A stretch of DNA of 64,000 nt from Azolla caroliniana. Lineage: Eukaryota > Polypodiophyta. How positions within the stretch are numbered: the first letter of the stretch is position 1; each line of letters opens with the position of its first letter. Of the stretch, positions 13,100 to 25,300 are shown piece by piece. The position numbers were made by a program, and so were the translations under genes. Below the pieces are notes generated by a model. It was not told the DNA's origin. It was given only the letters and a program-made list of their open reading frames with translations, and searched no databases. The stretch covers positions 20,336,001 through 20,400,000 of the forward strand of contig JBHGNT010000011.1 in the NCBI GenBank assembly GCA_043228905.1. The letters run 5' to 3'.

Positions 13100-13412
13100 C
13101 ATAGTAAGTAAAATACTGGAGTCTGGAATGCATAGGCAAACATTCCTTTTTTGTACACGTTTTACCTTATCTTTCTTACCTTATAATAAATAATAAGTAC
13201 AAAAGTGTGGTATTTACCATAGTACGTAATATACTTGAATGCATTGGCAAACATTCTTTTTTCATACGAATGTGAATGTTATCAAAGCATTCTTATGTTT
13301 TCTTTTACACTTTTTACCTTATAATAAATAATGAATACAGAAGTATGGTATTTACCATACTTGAATGATTGAAACATTCTCGAAAGCAAATGCACTTATG
13401 GTTCATACTATG
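13100..13412. mobile_element. hAT-like MITE, copy 1, with internally duplicated left half
   Basis: The element starts CATAGTA and ends TACTATG, a perfect 7-bp terminal inverted repeat. It is flanked by a near-perfect 8-bp target duplication: TCCTAGAG at 13092-13099 and CCCTAGAG at 13413-13420. It has no coding capacity. A second left end (CATAGTACGTAATATAC) lies inside at 13218, and 13100-13217 resembles the sequence that follows 13218, so the left half is duplicated. The inner part matches the copy at 55816-56066. The 8-bp duplication points to the hAT superfamily. Confidence 0.75.
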
Positions 13413-13420
13413 CCCTAGAG

Positions 13421-14904
13421 CAACGCCACGCTTTTTGAAACTACAATTCAACATACGTTTTACAATTCTTCCTAAACCATGTCAATACCAAGGAGGTAGT
13501 CTAGATAAATAAATATATTGTTTATAATTCCCATACAGCGCAATAAGTTAGGGGAAAGTGGATCAAAACTACATAAGTTTGTACCGAACCTTTACATAGG
13601 GCAAAAAGGGCTTAGGATGAGGAGTTTTGGGGTGATATCCTTGACTTTTAGCATAACAAGTGTACCATCAACGACAATATCGCCTTGGTCATTGTAAGCC
13701 TCCCACTCACTCTTATGATTCATTACGAATTAATATAAAAAATATGTTGATGATATTGTATGACCCCAAATGTTACCCTTAGTATCTTGGATGTTTTCCA
13801 ATGCCGACCAATACTCGACCACCAAATGAGAACCCTTTGAAATTGCCTATATAACGTAGACAAATTCTCTCACTACCTCCACATCGACCATCCCACCTTA
13901 TTTTTACTTGTCATGATATCACCATTAATGGGAAGTTCACTCATTGGATGATGCAACCCTAGGATCTCCAAATGTTATCTTCCACTAGCCATGCACAAAA
14001 TACAATCATGGTAAGTTATCTTTCAAAATTGGAATTCGTCACAAGTGGCTTTGATGGCACAAATTATAGACGTGGTAAACCATAATACTACACAAATAAG
14101 TGATCTAAAAGAAAGTGTAGTCAGAACGAATGAAGTGTTGATATAGTAAGCACCAAGCAAGATTAAGGACTAAAAGAAACTAGAGATGGTTGAGGATAAG
14201 GAAAGTGACGACCACGAGGAGATATATTTGCCGTATGAGGTTATAACCTATGACCATCTGAAGGCCACCCTGGAAAACTAGTGCGAGAAAGTTCTCGGTA
14301 GCCAACTAGGTGATGGGAATGAACAAAGACGGGAGAATGCACCAGTGTCAATCTTCGGACAAAAGTATCAAATCCGAGGTGTGAAAGAAAGCATGTGCCA
14401 ACCTTTAGGGTAGCCCACGGCCGACCCTTGAAAACCAGTGCGAGAAGGCCCCCCCACCTTCTTCAGACAAAACCATCCAATCCAAGTTTGAAAGCATGTT
14501 TAGGGTATGTATTAGTTTTGTTCGGACAAAACCATCCTGATCCAATCCAAGTGTGAAAGCATGCTATTTAGGGTATATATTTTGTAAGGAACAAAAACAA
14601 ATTCAGGAAACAGAGTTGCCTAAGTCAGCTGCTATTACTACCAATTAATTGTTGACATTCCTTTTCTCCCTTTCCTATTGGAAGAGGAAGAAAAGAGAAA
14701 ATTAGGGTTTTCTGCAGGGTCCTTCTTCGTAACCGTACAGATATTAGGGCTCGTCTCTGAATTATTCCCCCCCTAACCCCCTTCTCGTGTTTTATACATA
14801 TGTAATTGATCTCTTTTCAAGGGCACCTTTCTATATAGCATTTGTGTTTTAGGTTTTCGTTTTGCTCTGCCCCTTTGTCTTCCATTAATCCTTCCTTCTC
14901 GCCC
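13421..14904. other. Gene-free region upstream of the ARM gene, with degenerate repeats
   Basis: A stretch at 14464-14582 contains two imperfect copies of a unit of about 59 bases (GACAAAACCATCC... through TTTAGGGTAT). A more distant relative lies near 14355-14410. From 14186 to 14412 one frame reads as a hydrophilic, acidic peptide broken by a single TAG near 14280. Its family is unknown and it may be a fragment of a dead gene. The last 200 bases probably hold the ARM promoter and 5' UTR. Confidence 0.4.
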
Positions 14905-15780
14905 ATGGATTTGAAGCTCCGTTTGGTGCTTCCTCTGGTCTCCAAGCTCGCGTCGACATCGACGGATTTGCAGAGAGAAGGCGTGAGGGAGCTCCGATTG
15001 CTCGCTAAATTTGATCCTGAGAATCGAACCGCCATCGCAAAAGTAGGTGCTATTCCCCTCTTGCTCAAGTTAGTTTCCTCTACCCCCGACCCGAAAATAC
15101 AGGAAAATTCTATCACAACCTTATTAAACCTCTCCATTTCCGAACCCAACAAAACAGTGATTATTAATGAACCTGCAGTGATGGATGTTCTCGTTCACAG
15201 TCTCATGGCAGGACATACCATGGAGACAAGGGAGAATTCGGCTGCCCTTGTCACGAGTCTAATGACTGTAGAAGAACATCGACCTCTTGTAGGGCAGGGC
15301 GATGGTGTGATAGAAGCCCTTCTCGATCTTCTTCTGAATGGATCGGCCCGAGGCAAGAAGGATGCCCTAAAGGCACTTTTCTACATTGCTACATGTGCTG
15401 AGAATCGATCTTTGCTGATAAGAACGAGTGGATTGATGGATATGCTCACCTCTTTGCTTATGCAAAGATTATCAGGGCTTGTAGAAGATTCGTTAGCAGT
15501 TCTATCTCAAGCTTTGGCTTGTCCAGAGAGTGTGGAAGTGGTCTCTGGGATCCCCACCATTTCTGTGATCATGGATTTGCTCGACACCGGAACATCAAGA
15601 GCACGAGAGAATGCAGCCGCAGCATTGCTTAACTTTTGCATGTGCGGAGGACCTCAGGCAGTAGAGCAAGTTATGAATATGAAATCATGTGTGAGTTCCC
15701 TCTATTCTTTGCTTGAGACAGGGTCCTCTAGAGGCAAGGGTAAGGCTAGTGCCTTGTTACAAATTTTGCTTGTGAGCTGA
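14905..15780 (+). CDS. Intronless armadillo-repeat protein (PUB-like ARM, no U-box)
   Basis: This gene encodes 291 residues from the ATG at 14905, which sits in a good context (GCCCATGGA). An in-frame ATG at 14842 would add 21 residues rich in Phe/Ser and is less likely. Nearly the whole protein is armadillo repeats, about six, each ending in a Leu/Ala-rich helix. Examples are GAIPLLLKLV, ENSITTLLNLSI, VIEALLDLLLNGSARGKKDALKAL and ARENAAAALLNFCM. The closest known relatives are ARM repeats of plant U-box E3 ligases (PUB4/PUB10 type) and the ARM-only proteins related to them. There is no U-box, so ubiquitin ligase activity is not expected. A scaffold or adaptor role is inferred. There is no frame damage and no intron. 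Confidence 0.85.
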   Translation: MDLKLRLVLPLVSKLASTSTDLQREGVRELRLLAKFDPENRTAIAKVGAIPLLLKLVSSTPDPKIQENSITTLLNLSISEPNKTVIINEPAVMDVLVHSLMAGHTMETRENSAALVTSLMTVEEHRPLVGQGDGVIEALLDLLLNGSARGKKDALKALFYIATCAENRSLLIRTSGLMDMLTSLLMQRLSGLVEDSLAVLSQALACPESVEVVSGIPTISVIMDLLDTGTSRARENAAAALLNFCMCGGPQAVEQVMNMKSCVSSLYSLLETGSSRGKGKASALLQILLVS

Positions 15781-18700
15781 TGAATGAGCAAAGTTTGGGG
15801 ACCAATTTTAGTATTTTCATTTGATAGTTGATGCTTTTCATCAATGAATCAAATCCTCTTTAACAAAAACAAAGGAGACCCAATAGCTAATTGGGTCATC
15901 TACCCACATATAAGTGTTTGGGTTTAATTACTGGATCACATAGCTATACACCTTATATACTAGATGTCTAATTCACTTTGTTATATAGTGCTTCTGTGAT
16001 CCTTTGATCACATTCTTAACACATTGTCATACCTCAAGTATGATAACAGTCCTTACAAATTATTATGTAAACTGTGTATGATCACACTCTTACATTTTTT
16101 ATATACTGCTTAACATTATTGTGCTAGGAAGTCCTCTGTCTCAAGAAATATACCTTGTACCAATGAAAAATTGGCTTCCCAAGTCCAGTTTTTGTATATT
16201 TCATACTTTAAACTCGGTTACTGTATATACCATTGTAACAATGGAGAGTTGGGCTTCACAAAAGTCCATAAGGCTCCATACTTCTAAAAATGTTTGTGAA
16301 TCAATTTGTATGTTGTATTACTTTGTGGCTATTCCTACATCTTTTTTGCTTCCTTAGATTGGATTGAAGGTGTCCTCCCCATCGTCTCTTGGTATTGGTG
16401 GTGATGTTTCTGAGTTTTTGAAGAGTCTCAGTGAGACAAGGGTTGCCCCTATTGACTTTGCAAGGTTACTTGAAGAAAGGGTTTATTTTCTAACACACTT
16501 CTCTTTACATTTAGCATTTTCAATGAAATCAGAATGTTGATAAGACTTATCGGAAGTGTTTGTTTCAATATTTGTCTCTCTGATTTTCAATGAAACTTTA
16601 AAAACGTTTTCGCAAAATTTATATTCCTTATGAACTGCAATCAGCAATGTAACAAATCTAAAGTATGCCTAAGCACCCTTAGATCAAAAGTCAGGCCTTT
16701 CCCACGAAGTTAACCTGGCATGACTTTATGATTAAATATAGATGAATATTTATTTCTCATTAGACATTCAATTGATGAATGATAAATTATTGAAAACTAC
16801 CTTGAATTAGTCTTGGTTACTAGTCTTCACTCAGACATTTAAACATGTGTTTTGGACCCATATAAAATTAACTTGGTCAAGTCTTGCTTAAAGGCCTTTT
16901 CTGGGCATCTACTAACCATTATAATGAATCCTATGAGTTTTGGGTAAGTTCATGGACGTTGCGAATCTTTGAATGAACCAAGTTTGGTAATTTGAAATAC
17001 ATGATTGGATTTTCATGTATGAGAGAAATTGGAAGGCTATATATATGGGTTCTCTATATCCATTGGTGACTAGCATGTATGTTGTCTTCGGAGTTTGTCC
17101 TCTACTTGTATACTGCCAAAGACCAATATTTTGTTTTAGACTCCAACATTAGAACGTATGGATCATCTCATTGAAAGTTTGAAATTCAAGAAATCAGAAA
17201 ATCGGCTATCAGAATTATGCTTTTGTTAGTGAGATAATAAATAAAGCATGGAAGGTGGGTGTGAACTTTGAAGTCCTTTTCTTCATCCATGTTGCACTAA
17301 ACTCTATGTTGATGTGTGCATACAAACTTGTTCTAGAGACATATACATACAAATGCTTGCTAAGAGTCCATTGTTTCAATCACGAGTTTATGGTGCTGCA
17401 TTACCCTAACCCTAAACAAAGCTTGTCCTGTTATGATGAGTGTTTGTTTGTGATTCTCTTTTCTTAATGATAAATAACAAAGTGTTTAAGATGAAACTGG
17501 CCACACATCCATGGAGTGGTACAATGTTTGTATGTGATATAATGTTTTAGTTGGGAAATTAGGTATCATGTACAAGAGTGAGTGAGCTTATGAGAAACCC
17601 TAGAAAGGCAAGACACAAAGGTGATGTAGTGGTAGATCAATTAAATTGCATTAGTTAGGATATTCAAAATATTTATCTATTTTTTGAAAGAAATGAGTTG
17701 ATTTGAAAACAACGAATATATTAAGATATACGATTTGTTATTAATTGTAAGTGTGCTTGAATAAGAGAAACCTAAATTCTTTGGATAAGTGTGTGCTACT
17801 CGAATAACCTTTTGTCAAATTGCAATATTTTGTTTATATAGATGTACACAACCTGAATAACCACATTTGTCATCACAACAGTTCATATCGGTGTACATTA
17901 CCTAAATAATCAGTAGTGGTTGTCTCGAAATCCAACATGCAAAGCAAATATGAATCACAAGCTTTTAAAAAGATTCAAGTTACCAATCAAGTAGGCTTAC
18001 GAGAAACAAAGAGAAGTGATGTAGTAAAAAGAACAAACATGTGTAAACACGTTACACATCCATCTCTTAACATTTTGAATCACTAAATAACCTCAAGATG
18101 TCATTACCCAAATGAACTTAACAAAAATAATCCAAAATTAGTCTAGGTCTATAAAACTAAACTGATAAATCATGCTAAGCAAATCTAGTATTTTAAAAGA
18201 TAAGGACATGAAGATCTATTGCCAATGCTTTCTACCAATAGACAAGATGCACTTGGTAGTTCCCAAACTATGTACAGCTATGATCTCAATGTACACGTAG
18301 ATGCTTCTCAATTGGGTATCAAGATCATAGGTAATTTGTAGTTTTAGTGAGCTACTTAAGTTAATTGTAATGATTAAGATAGGTTTATAAGAATAATTGG
18401 CGAGAGATTGTATCAATGCCAACACATTTCATGATTATTTGTTTTAAGCAAAAGTACTACGTGTGGGTTTCTTATTGGCTCAAGTGAATCACGATGTGTG
18501 CGAATCCATGATTCTCGAGTGTGAGTGAGCTTCACTCACTCTTGAATCGATGTTGTGTAACCGCGGTGATTGGATATAGATACGTCTTGAGTTTGATACT
18601 ATTCTCCAATGTGAACACAAGATTGAATCACAATGGGAATTGTGACCACGGGCGACCAATACCAGCTCGTTGAGTCTAACGTGCATATAGCAATGGGCAC

Positions 18701-21700
18701 GGTTTCGGCTCGAACCGAACCGAACCGTTAAGCCATGGTTTCACAGTGCATACTGACTTGGGTAAACGATACTTCTCCTCCTAAGATTAGAGAAAATAGG
18801 GTTTCTGGTCAGGGTTGGCTGTTATGACACTTTGGTCTTCTATATGTTATATGAAGTAATAAATTAGGGTTTTTAAGCGCTTGTCTTTTTCAATCGAACG
18901 TTACCTTCTCTTAATTGTTTTGTCTCTTTAGTAGAAGTTGGGGTGTCCCATTTACTGTCTTCTAATCAAGAACTAGGGTTCCTTTATTTTCTATTTCCGA
19001 GTTTCAAATTTTAGGGCTTACAAATCGAAGAACTTTTCAAGAAACAAGTTTATATCTTAGAATTTGTAGGCAAACCCCCCTAACTAATGGTCTCTTGAGA
19101 ATTGTCCAGCAAATCTCTTATATATATTTTGATATTCGGGTTTTCATCAACTCAGACACTTATCCGGGCTCAAGGGTTCGCATATGTACTCCCCCAAGAC
19201 AAAACACTCTTTTTCTTGAAATGTTTCGTTCTACTTGGATTAATGACGAAATGCCTACACCTTTGGGTCCAATCGATATATTCTAAACACTTACTCACTA
19301 CTCAAGGATATGTTCAGCGGGCGTTAATTCACCTCGCTGATTAAGAAGCTCTCTTACCGCTTGCTCGTTAGATGATTGCACGTTATATTCTTCTTGTGAC
19401 TAAATTTTGGTCAAGAATTATTAGATTATGTTGCCAAAATATTAGATCATGTTGTTTAACTACAAGTAAGTCTTCCACGTTCATCTTCTCATTTACTATT
19501 ATCGCACTTGCACCTTTAAACTCAAACTACTCTCGATAGTTAATTAAGGCATCTTTATATGAAATATTGGTGGAATCATGATGAAAATAGAACCCACTTA
19601 CTTTTCAAGTAGATAATGACGATTTCTCTTGAATGAAAATGTCTTGTCATTCAGTTTTCTTTCATTCTCCACTACTACTAGTATAAAAAATGACAAACCA
19701 CTAGATTTCTCGCCTTTTTGCAAGTGTTAATGTTTTCGATATGGATGTAGACATGGGCATACCCTTAGATCTATGCATATTTATTATCTATTGGTATTAT
19801 CTCTTCAATTTTAATGATCTATATCCTTGTTCATCGGCTTCTTTCAATTCTCTTATTGCCTATTTTACTTTTGTTACATATTCTTCCTTTTTCTTCGTCT
19901 TTTGCTTATATCTTCCTCTACTATTCTTGTCTACCCCCATCAATTGGCATTCAATTTTTGATTATGAGCTTTCCCAAACACATAATTTCCCATCTTACAC
20001 AAAACATTGCCTTATCCTCGACTTCTTGGATCCCACCGCTGATCTTCTTGGACTTTAGCTCCTAGTCTTCATCAACTTCAACTTGACTTACATCGTGTTA
20101 GTCCTCCGTTCCAAACTCTTTGAGAATGGAACATGAACCTCCAATCCAAAAACATAACTGCAATAGATCAAACTCTATCACCTGATGAAAACTCTAAATG
20201 ACGACTACGACAACTTTCTGTCATTGGGCACTTGTGGACCTATATGGTCAAAAGCCTTCCTCATCAAAGGTAGGTGTGATTCAACAAATGAAAGTTTGCA
20301 AATCACAATTGGAAATCTTCCTCATCAAAGGTAGGTGAACATTAGACACAACATTTAGACATCGAACAAATATGTCAATCTCACACCAACCTTAAAGCAA
20401 TTGAGCCTGGTTTCTCATTGAGGAGTTTACAACCAATAAACTTACTACCACACCTCCCTACAAGTAAGTTAACACACGTGCTAGACGAGGTCCTAATGTC
20501 ATTTTAGGTCACTTTCATGAAAAGCTGAACTTTGGAAAGTCAATCTAGATGCCTAACGATGTAAGACATACCACCTATTCCAACATTAGGTAACCAACTC
20601 TCCTTCCTATCATCATCGACCACATGCACACTTTATTCTGTGTTCTTCTTTTTATCAATTATATACATGGCTAAAACATCTTGTTCTTTCTTCATATTCT
20701 CATGTAGACGCAATAGAAGTTTAATTGCAAGTGTACTTTGAAGTACTTAAGAGATTAACTTTAAGGATTTCTTATCAATGTTTGGTTGCAAGTGATGTGA
20801 CCTACATCAAGTTCACCTCTCGACTTCCTATATTTAGTTGACTTATAAACTTTGGATATACCTTGAAATATGTAATTTGTGCTACAATGGATGTGATCGA
20901 AAATGATACAATGAGAGAGACACTAGGTTTCTTTGTACAATGTTCTACAGTGTCGTGCGTAGGTGTGCATGTAAAGACCCTAGGATTGGATATTTACATA
21001 AGACTATGCATGATTAATGTTTAACTAAAGGCTACGTTGAGCATTTGGTAATTTCTTTTAAACGTACCATAGAGGAACTTTAAAGTTGGTTTCTTGTAAT
21101 AATTACCACACTCTCCATGAGATGGATTGGGAAAACTATTTCAACTGTGCATGATACTTCAATAAGTAAATACATGAATAAAATGCCCAATTGTCCAACA
21201 TTGGATCCCATTGTTGGACGACTTAAAAACCATGTGCTTGTGAATTGTGCCGAAGTTTTCTCCTTTCATCTCTATTGTATGATTAGAAATGTCTCTATGA
21301 TCATCTCATATGAACTTATCAAGTGGTTTATTGTGTACTAGCATCATGTTTTGGGGGATTAGACTATCAAACCCAACACTTAGACTCTTATTACTCGATA
21401 TTTGTACAAGCTTTACTTTTAAAACGTAGAACAGATTACAAGAATATTGTTGAAATTAACATTTAATAGAGTATGTACGGTTATATATCATATTATGGGA
21501 GATTTAGTAACACATTCTATAGCTTGAAGAAACATGTTGTTACTTATAATATCCCCATAGCTTTAAACGATTCTAAGGAAAAGAATAGGAATAAACTATA
21601 TCTAAACGTAGACTCATAGCATCCCAAAAGCGTGGTAGTGGAGAAAGAATTTCTTTCTAAAGGGACACGATCTTGTAAAAATAAAAAGTGAGGGTTGTAC

Positions 21701-22337
21701 TAGATCAACATTGTGATTACTTTTTGCCTATGGCAAACAAGGATTACTTTTCTGTGAAGTAACATAATGTTTTGACAAATTTCAGTAGCATTATATTCTT
21801 AATGAATTAAACCAACCTTATTTTAAAAAATTCATCGAAAGCTATGTGGACTATGTGTGGAAAGGTATCACCAACCATCAAGTGAGCAATGGCATGTCAA
21901 GTCACAATGTATGTATACAAAGTGTAGATTGCACTACTTTTAATAATATTGCATCAATCCAACCTCATATTTGCAAGAAGTTACAATGGAGTAAATTGCT
22001 AAAGATCCACGAAATCCGGTAAAAGCAGATAAGAGAATGATAGACCTATGTGTGTGTCATACGGATGGCATATACAAAAGGCAAGGCGACATATATTAAT
22101 CTGCATTTCGTGCCGACGGGCGAAAGGTTCTAAAGGAAGATCGATAGTGACAAGCACTCGGAGAGCGAGAATATCAAGTTGTTGCACCCATACAATCCTT
22201 GGTGTAAATGAGCTGGATGTTGCGGAACAAAGTGGTTTATGTAAAAAGCTTGTTATAACATGTCTATACAAAAAAATGTGTATAAAAAAACGAATTTTAA
22301 ATGCTAAGCGGACAAGTGTGAAAGCAGAGCTTAAATT
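15781..22337. other. Gene-poor region
   Basis: About 6.5 kb between the ARM gene and the 3' end of the FPP gene, with no gene recognised apart from the exon-like piece at 16358. Overlapping open frames at 19095-19344 and 19741-20065 are low-complexity Phe/Ser/Leu-rich translations of AT-rich DNA. A 22-base word (TCTTCCTCATCAAAGGTAGGTG) is present at about 20308, and nearly the whole word recurs at about 20254. The last 100-300 bases likely include the FPP 3' UTR on the minus strand. Confidence 0.5.
16358..16485 (+). pseudogene. Exon-like orphan fragment of unknown family
   Basis: Directly after a pyrimidine-rich stretch ending in TTAG, one frame reads about 42 residues with normal protein composition, including LGIGGDVSEFLKSLSETR and VAPIDFARLLEER. 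It is followed by GAAAGG|GTTTAT, a possible donor. The surrounding DNA is non-coding in all frames. I do not recognise the family. It may be a captured or stranded exon of a dead gene, or one exon of a gene whose other exons I could not see. A link to the upstream ARM gene is not supported, because that gene ends in its own stop. Confidence 0.35.
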
Positions 22338-25300
22338 TTAGTGTTTTTTCTTAGATTTGAACAAACGGCCTAACCCGGAACCGGATGGGGATGGCTCTTT
22401 AGTAGTTGTGGTGGTAGTAGTAGTAGTAGTAGTATTGGTAGGATGGAAGGCCATGTCCATGGCCATGTTGCGTCCCGTGCTGTTCAATTGGTCGTAGTAG
22501 CGGGCAGGCGACTTAGCTGGCGACATTACACTGGACTGCTGATGTGGACTGTGGTACAATGTCAATGCCAGCTGGTGCCCGTCGGTCTCCACATCATCTA
22601 GTGGGCCGTCTCCGGGTGGGGCCCATCCCGCACCGTTATACCGGTTGCTATTCGTGTAGAACTGTGGGGACGGCCCCATGTAGACTTGCCCGGACATCCG
22701 CATCGCGGCTTGTTGCTCGTAAGCGTGGTGGTGTTGATCGAGGAAGGGCGGTGGTGGGGTACCCTGTGGTCCTGACATGGTGTAGCGCGGGAACCCGCTC
22801 CGAGGCGGGGCCGGTTCATCCACATCATATAAGGCCCCACTGCCACCGCGAGGCACACTGCCATTGTGGGACCAATTCGCGGAGCTGATGCGGGGGGGTG
22901 TGAGGGGCGGGCCGTGCCGGCGGTTCATGTTGTGGTGGTGGTTATGGTGGTACCGGGCCGAGGACGGGGGATTGGGTTCCTCCATGTTAATGTAAGTGTT
23001 GGTATGGTGGTGTTGGTTAGAGTATGGGTGTCCTGCCGCGGCCGCGAGAAGGGACGCGGAGTCCATCGAGGATGACGCGGTATCGAATGAGCCTCCCGGT
23101 GAATGGCACCCGGGAGGGGATGATAGTGCAGTAAGCTGCTTCCCCAAGGCTAGGATGGTCCTTTGGCATTCCCCTAGCTTCTCTTTTGCTGCCACTAGCT
23201 CCCGTTCCTACTCACACCCCACACACACACACACACACACAAATCTATTAATGTAATGTACACTTTGATGTTATGGTAAATACTAAAATTTAACCATTTG
23301 GTTTACTACACTTCCGTTCCTTTTCGGCACGACGTTAAAATGGAGGAAAAAACATCACACAAACTCTGGCGTGCTCACATCAAGATAATATTGACAAGGT
23401 TTGGTATTCAATACCATTGTGTGGTTGTGTAAAGGGTAATGTCGACAAGGTCTTGTAAACACTAACATGTGCTCGTATAAGGGGAGCTTGATTGAGTGTT
23501 TGGGCTAATATTGACCAAGGTCTAATAATATCGATGTAGGATGCATTGGTACACCGTACAAAGTTTTGCCTAATTTCTAATTACCGTATGATAATAATTA
23601 CCTTATGAGATGAGTATCTTTATTAAAATTACCAAGTACCAGAGTACTATAATGGGCACTTTTGATGTCTTCTCTTATATGAAAGTGGCCAACCATGTGT
23701 AAATCCGATAACCCAAATATTTGTCACTTGCTTTAAGGGACCAAGTTATTAAAAATAGGGTGCTCACTCTTACACACCCGAAAAAGTATGTTGGTTCATC
23801 TTTTTCAATGTCATGTATATGCACTTTGATCCAAAAGTGAATCACCTAGTTTCATAAAGGAGTAGAAGTAAATATATTTGGGCTCACTTTGTGACTACGC
23901 ACATCCATATAATTTATAGGTTTAAAGAGAGAAAGCATATTTACGGGATACCTACTAATGAATATAAGGCATATATTTATAGTTTCCTTTTTCTACTAAT
24001 GATAGATGTCTATTCTTGGTGTCATGTGCATTAGTTGTATTCTAGAATGCATCATGTTACCAAAGTGAGCACTTTCTGTTTTCACTTTTACTCAATGCAA
24101 CATTTCATTAAAAAACAATGATTTGGATAGGTTTTCCAATTCCTTCTCAATAGATGATGTTGAATGCACAATGTAGGATATGATTAACAATCTTGAACAT
24201 TTGGATGACCCTTTTATTTACATATACATTCATTCTCATGAATCCATTATACCAATCCTTAACATTAAATTGACTTGACAAACATCGACCTAATAAGTTT
24301 TAGAAATGCGTCAACCCAAACCTCCCCTTTCAAAAACCCATAAGAAATTTTCTGTTGAATTTTAATGACATAATCAGGGTAACTTCTAGACATTCTGACT
24401 AGTCCTCCCATCAATTATTTACTTCATGTTTATCCTTCACTACCTAACATTCAAAGTACGTTGATTGTAAATCTTTGGAAAATTTTACAACTCCTTTACA
24501 TTGAACATATCCTTGACCTAGATCCTAGGAAACTTTCAAAACATTTAGGTCATCCATCAATTAGAGCTTAAACCAATGGGTATATATATTATGTGTTGTG
24601 ATTTATGAAGAACTTGACACAACATACACATACGTTGTGATTTTGTGCGTGTTTTGTGAAATTGATGTAGAAACAAAATGCAAGGACAAATTTAAAAGTG
24701 GGTAGATGATTTGCACACATGTGAGGAAACCCGCAAGTTAAAAGTCCAAAGGAGCATCAACAAAGAAGGGGCATTAATTTCACACAATTTTCAATAAATA
24801 AAAAAGGAATGAAATTTGCCTATATGTATTGCAGACTACCTTGGTGTTCAGTATTGGTATGAATTGGATGATTATTGGGAAATGACTTTTTACATATGAA
24901 TGGTACTTTGCTAATTGACAAGTATACTCAATGTAATGGTTTTAAAGAAGAAGCCAAAGACAAAGAAAGTAATTCATGGGATGAAATCTCGATATAGATG
25001 ACAAGAAACGTTAATTGTGGTAAAACACCAACTTTGTTGAGTGAAATCATGAGCCTTTCCTAACTCATAGAGTCTGAAAAGCCTCTCCTTGGCTTAGAAA
25101 GCACTTGTTTAATTTAATTTAAATCTTTTAACAACCGAAGATAAAGAAAAACATGGAGGAAAAGAAACGATAAAGAAGTCGTGAAGGGAGATGAAATTTA
25201 TATAAAACAGGGCTCAACAACTTATTCGAGGGGAAAGACCAAGCTATTAATCACAAACAATGACACATGAGTCATGATACATACAAAACACACGCACACA

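Noticed and set aside
16121-16357. 78-codon frame just before the orphan exon
   Set aside because: It reads as random AT-rich sequence and ends at the acceptor-like site rather than continuing into the exon frame.
17400-17420. Telomere-like ACCCTAACCCTAAAC
   Set aside because: Fewer than three units, so it is within chance expectation and not an interstitial telomere array.
19095-20065. Overlapping plus-strand frames of 60-105 codons
   Set aside because: They are Phe/Leu/Ser-rich translations of AT-rich DNA in two frames at once, with no motif.
22048-22341. 97-codon plus-strand frame next to the FPP 3' end
   Set aside because: It is antisense to the likely FPP 3' UTR, with no recognisable family and biased Lys/Arg/Ser content.
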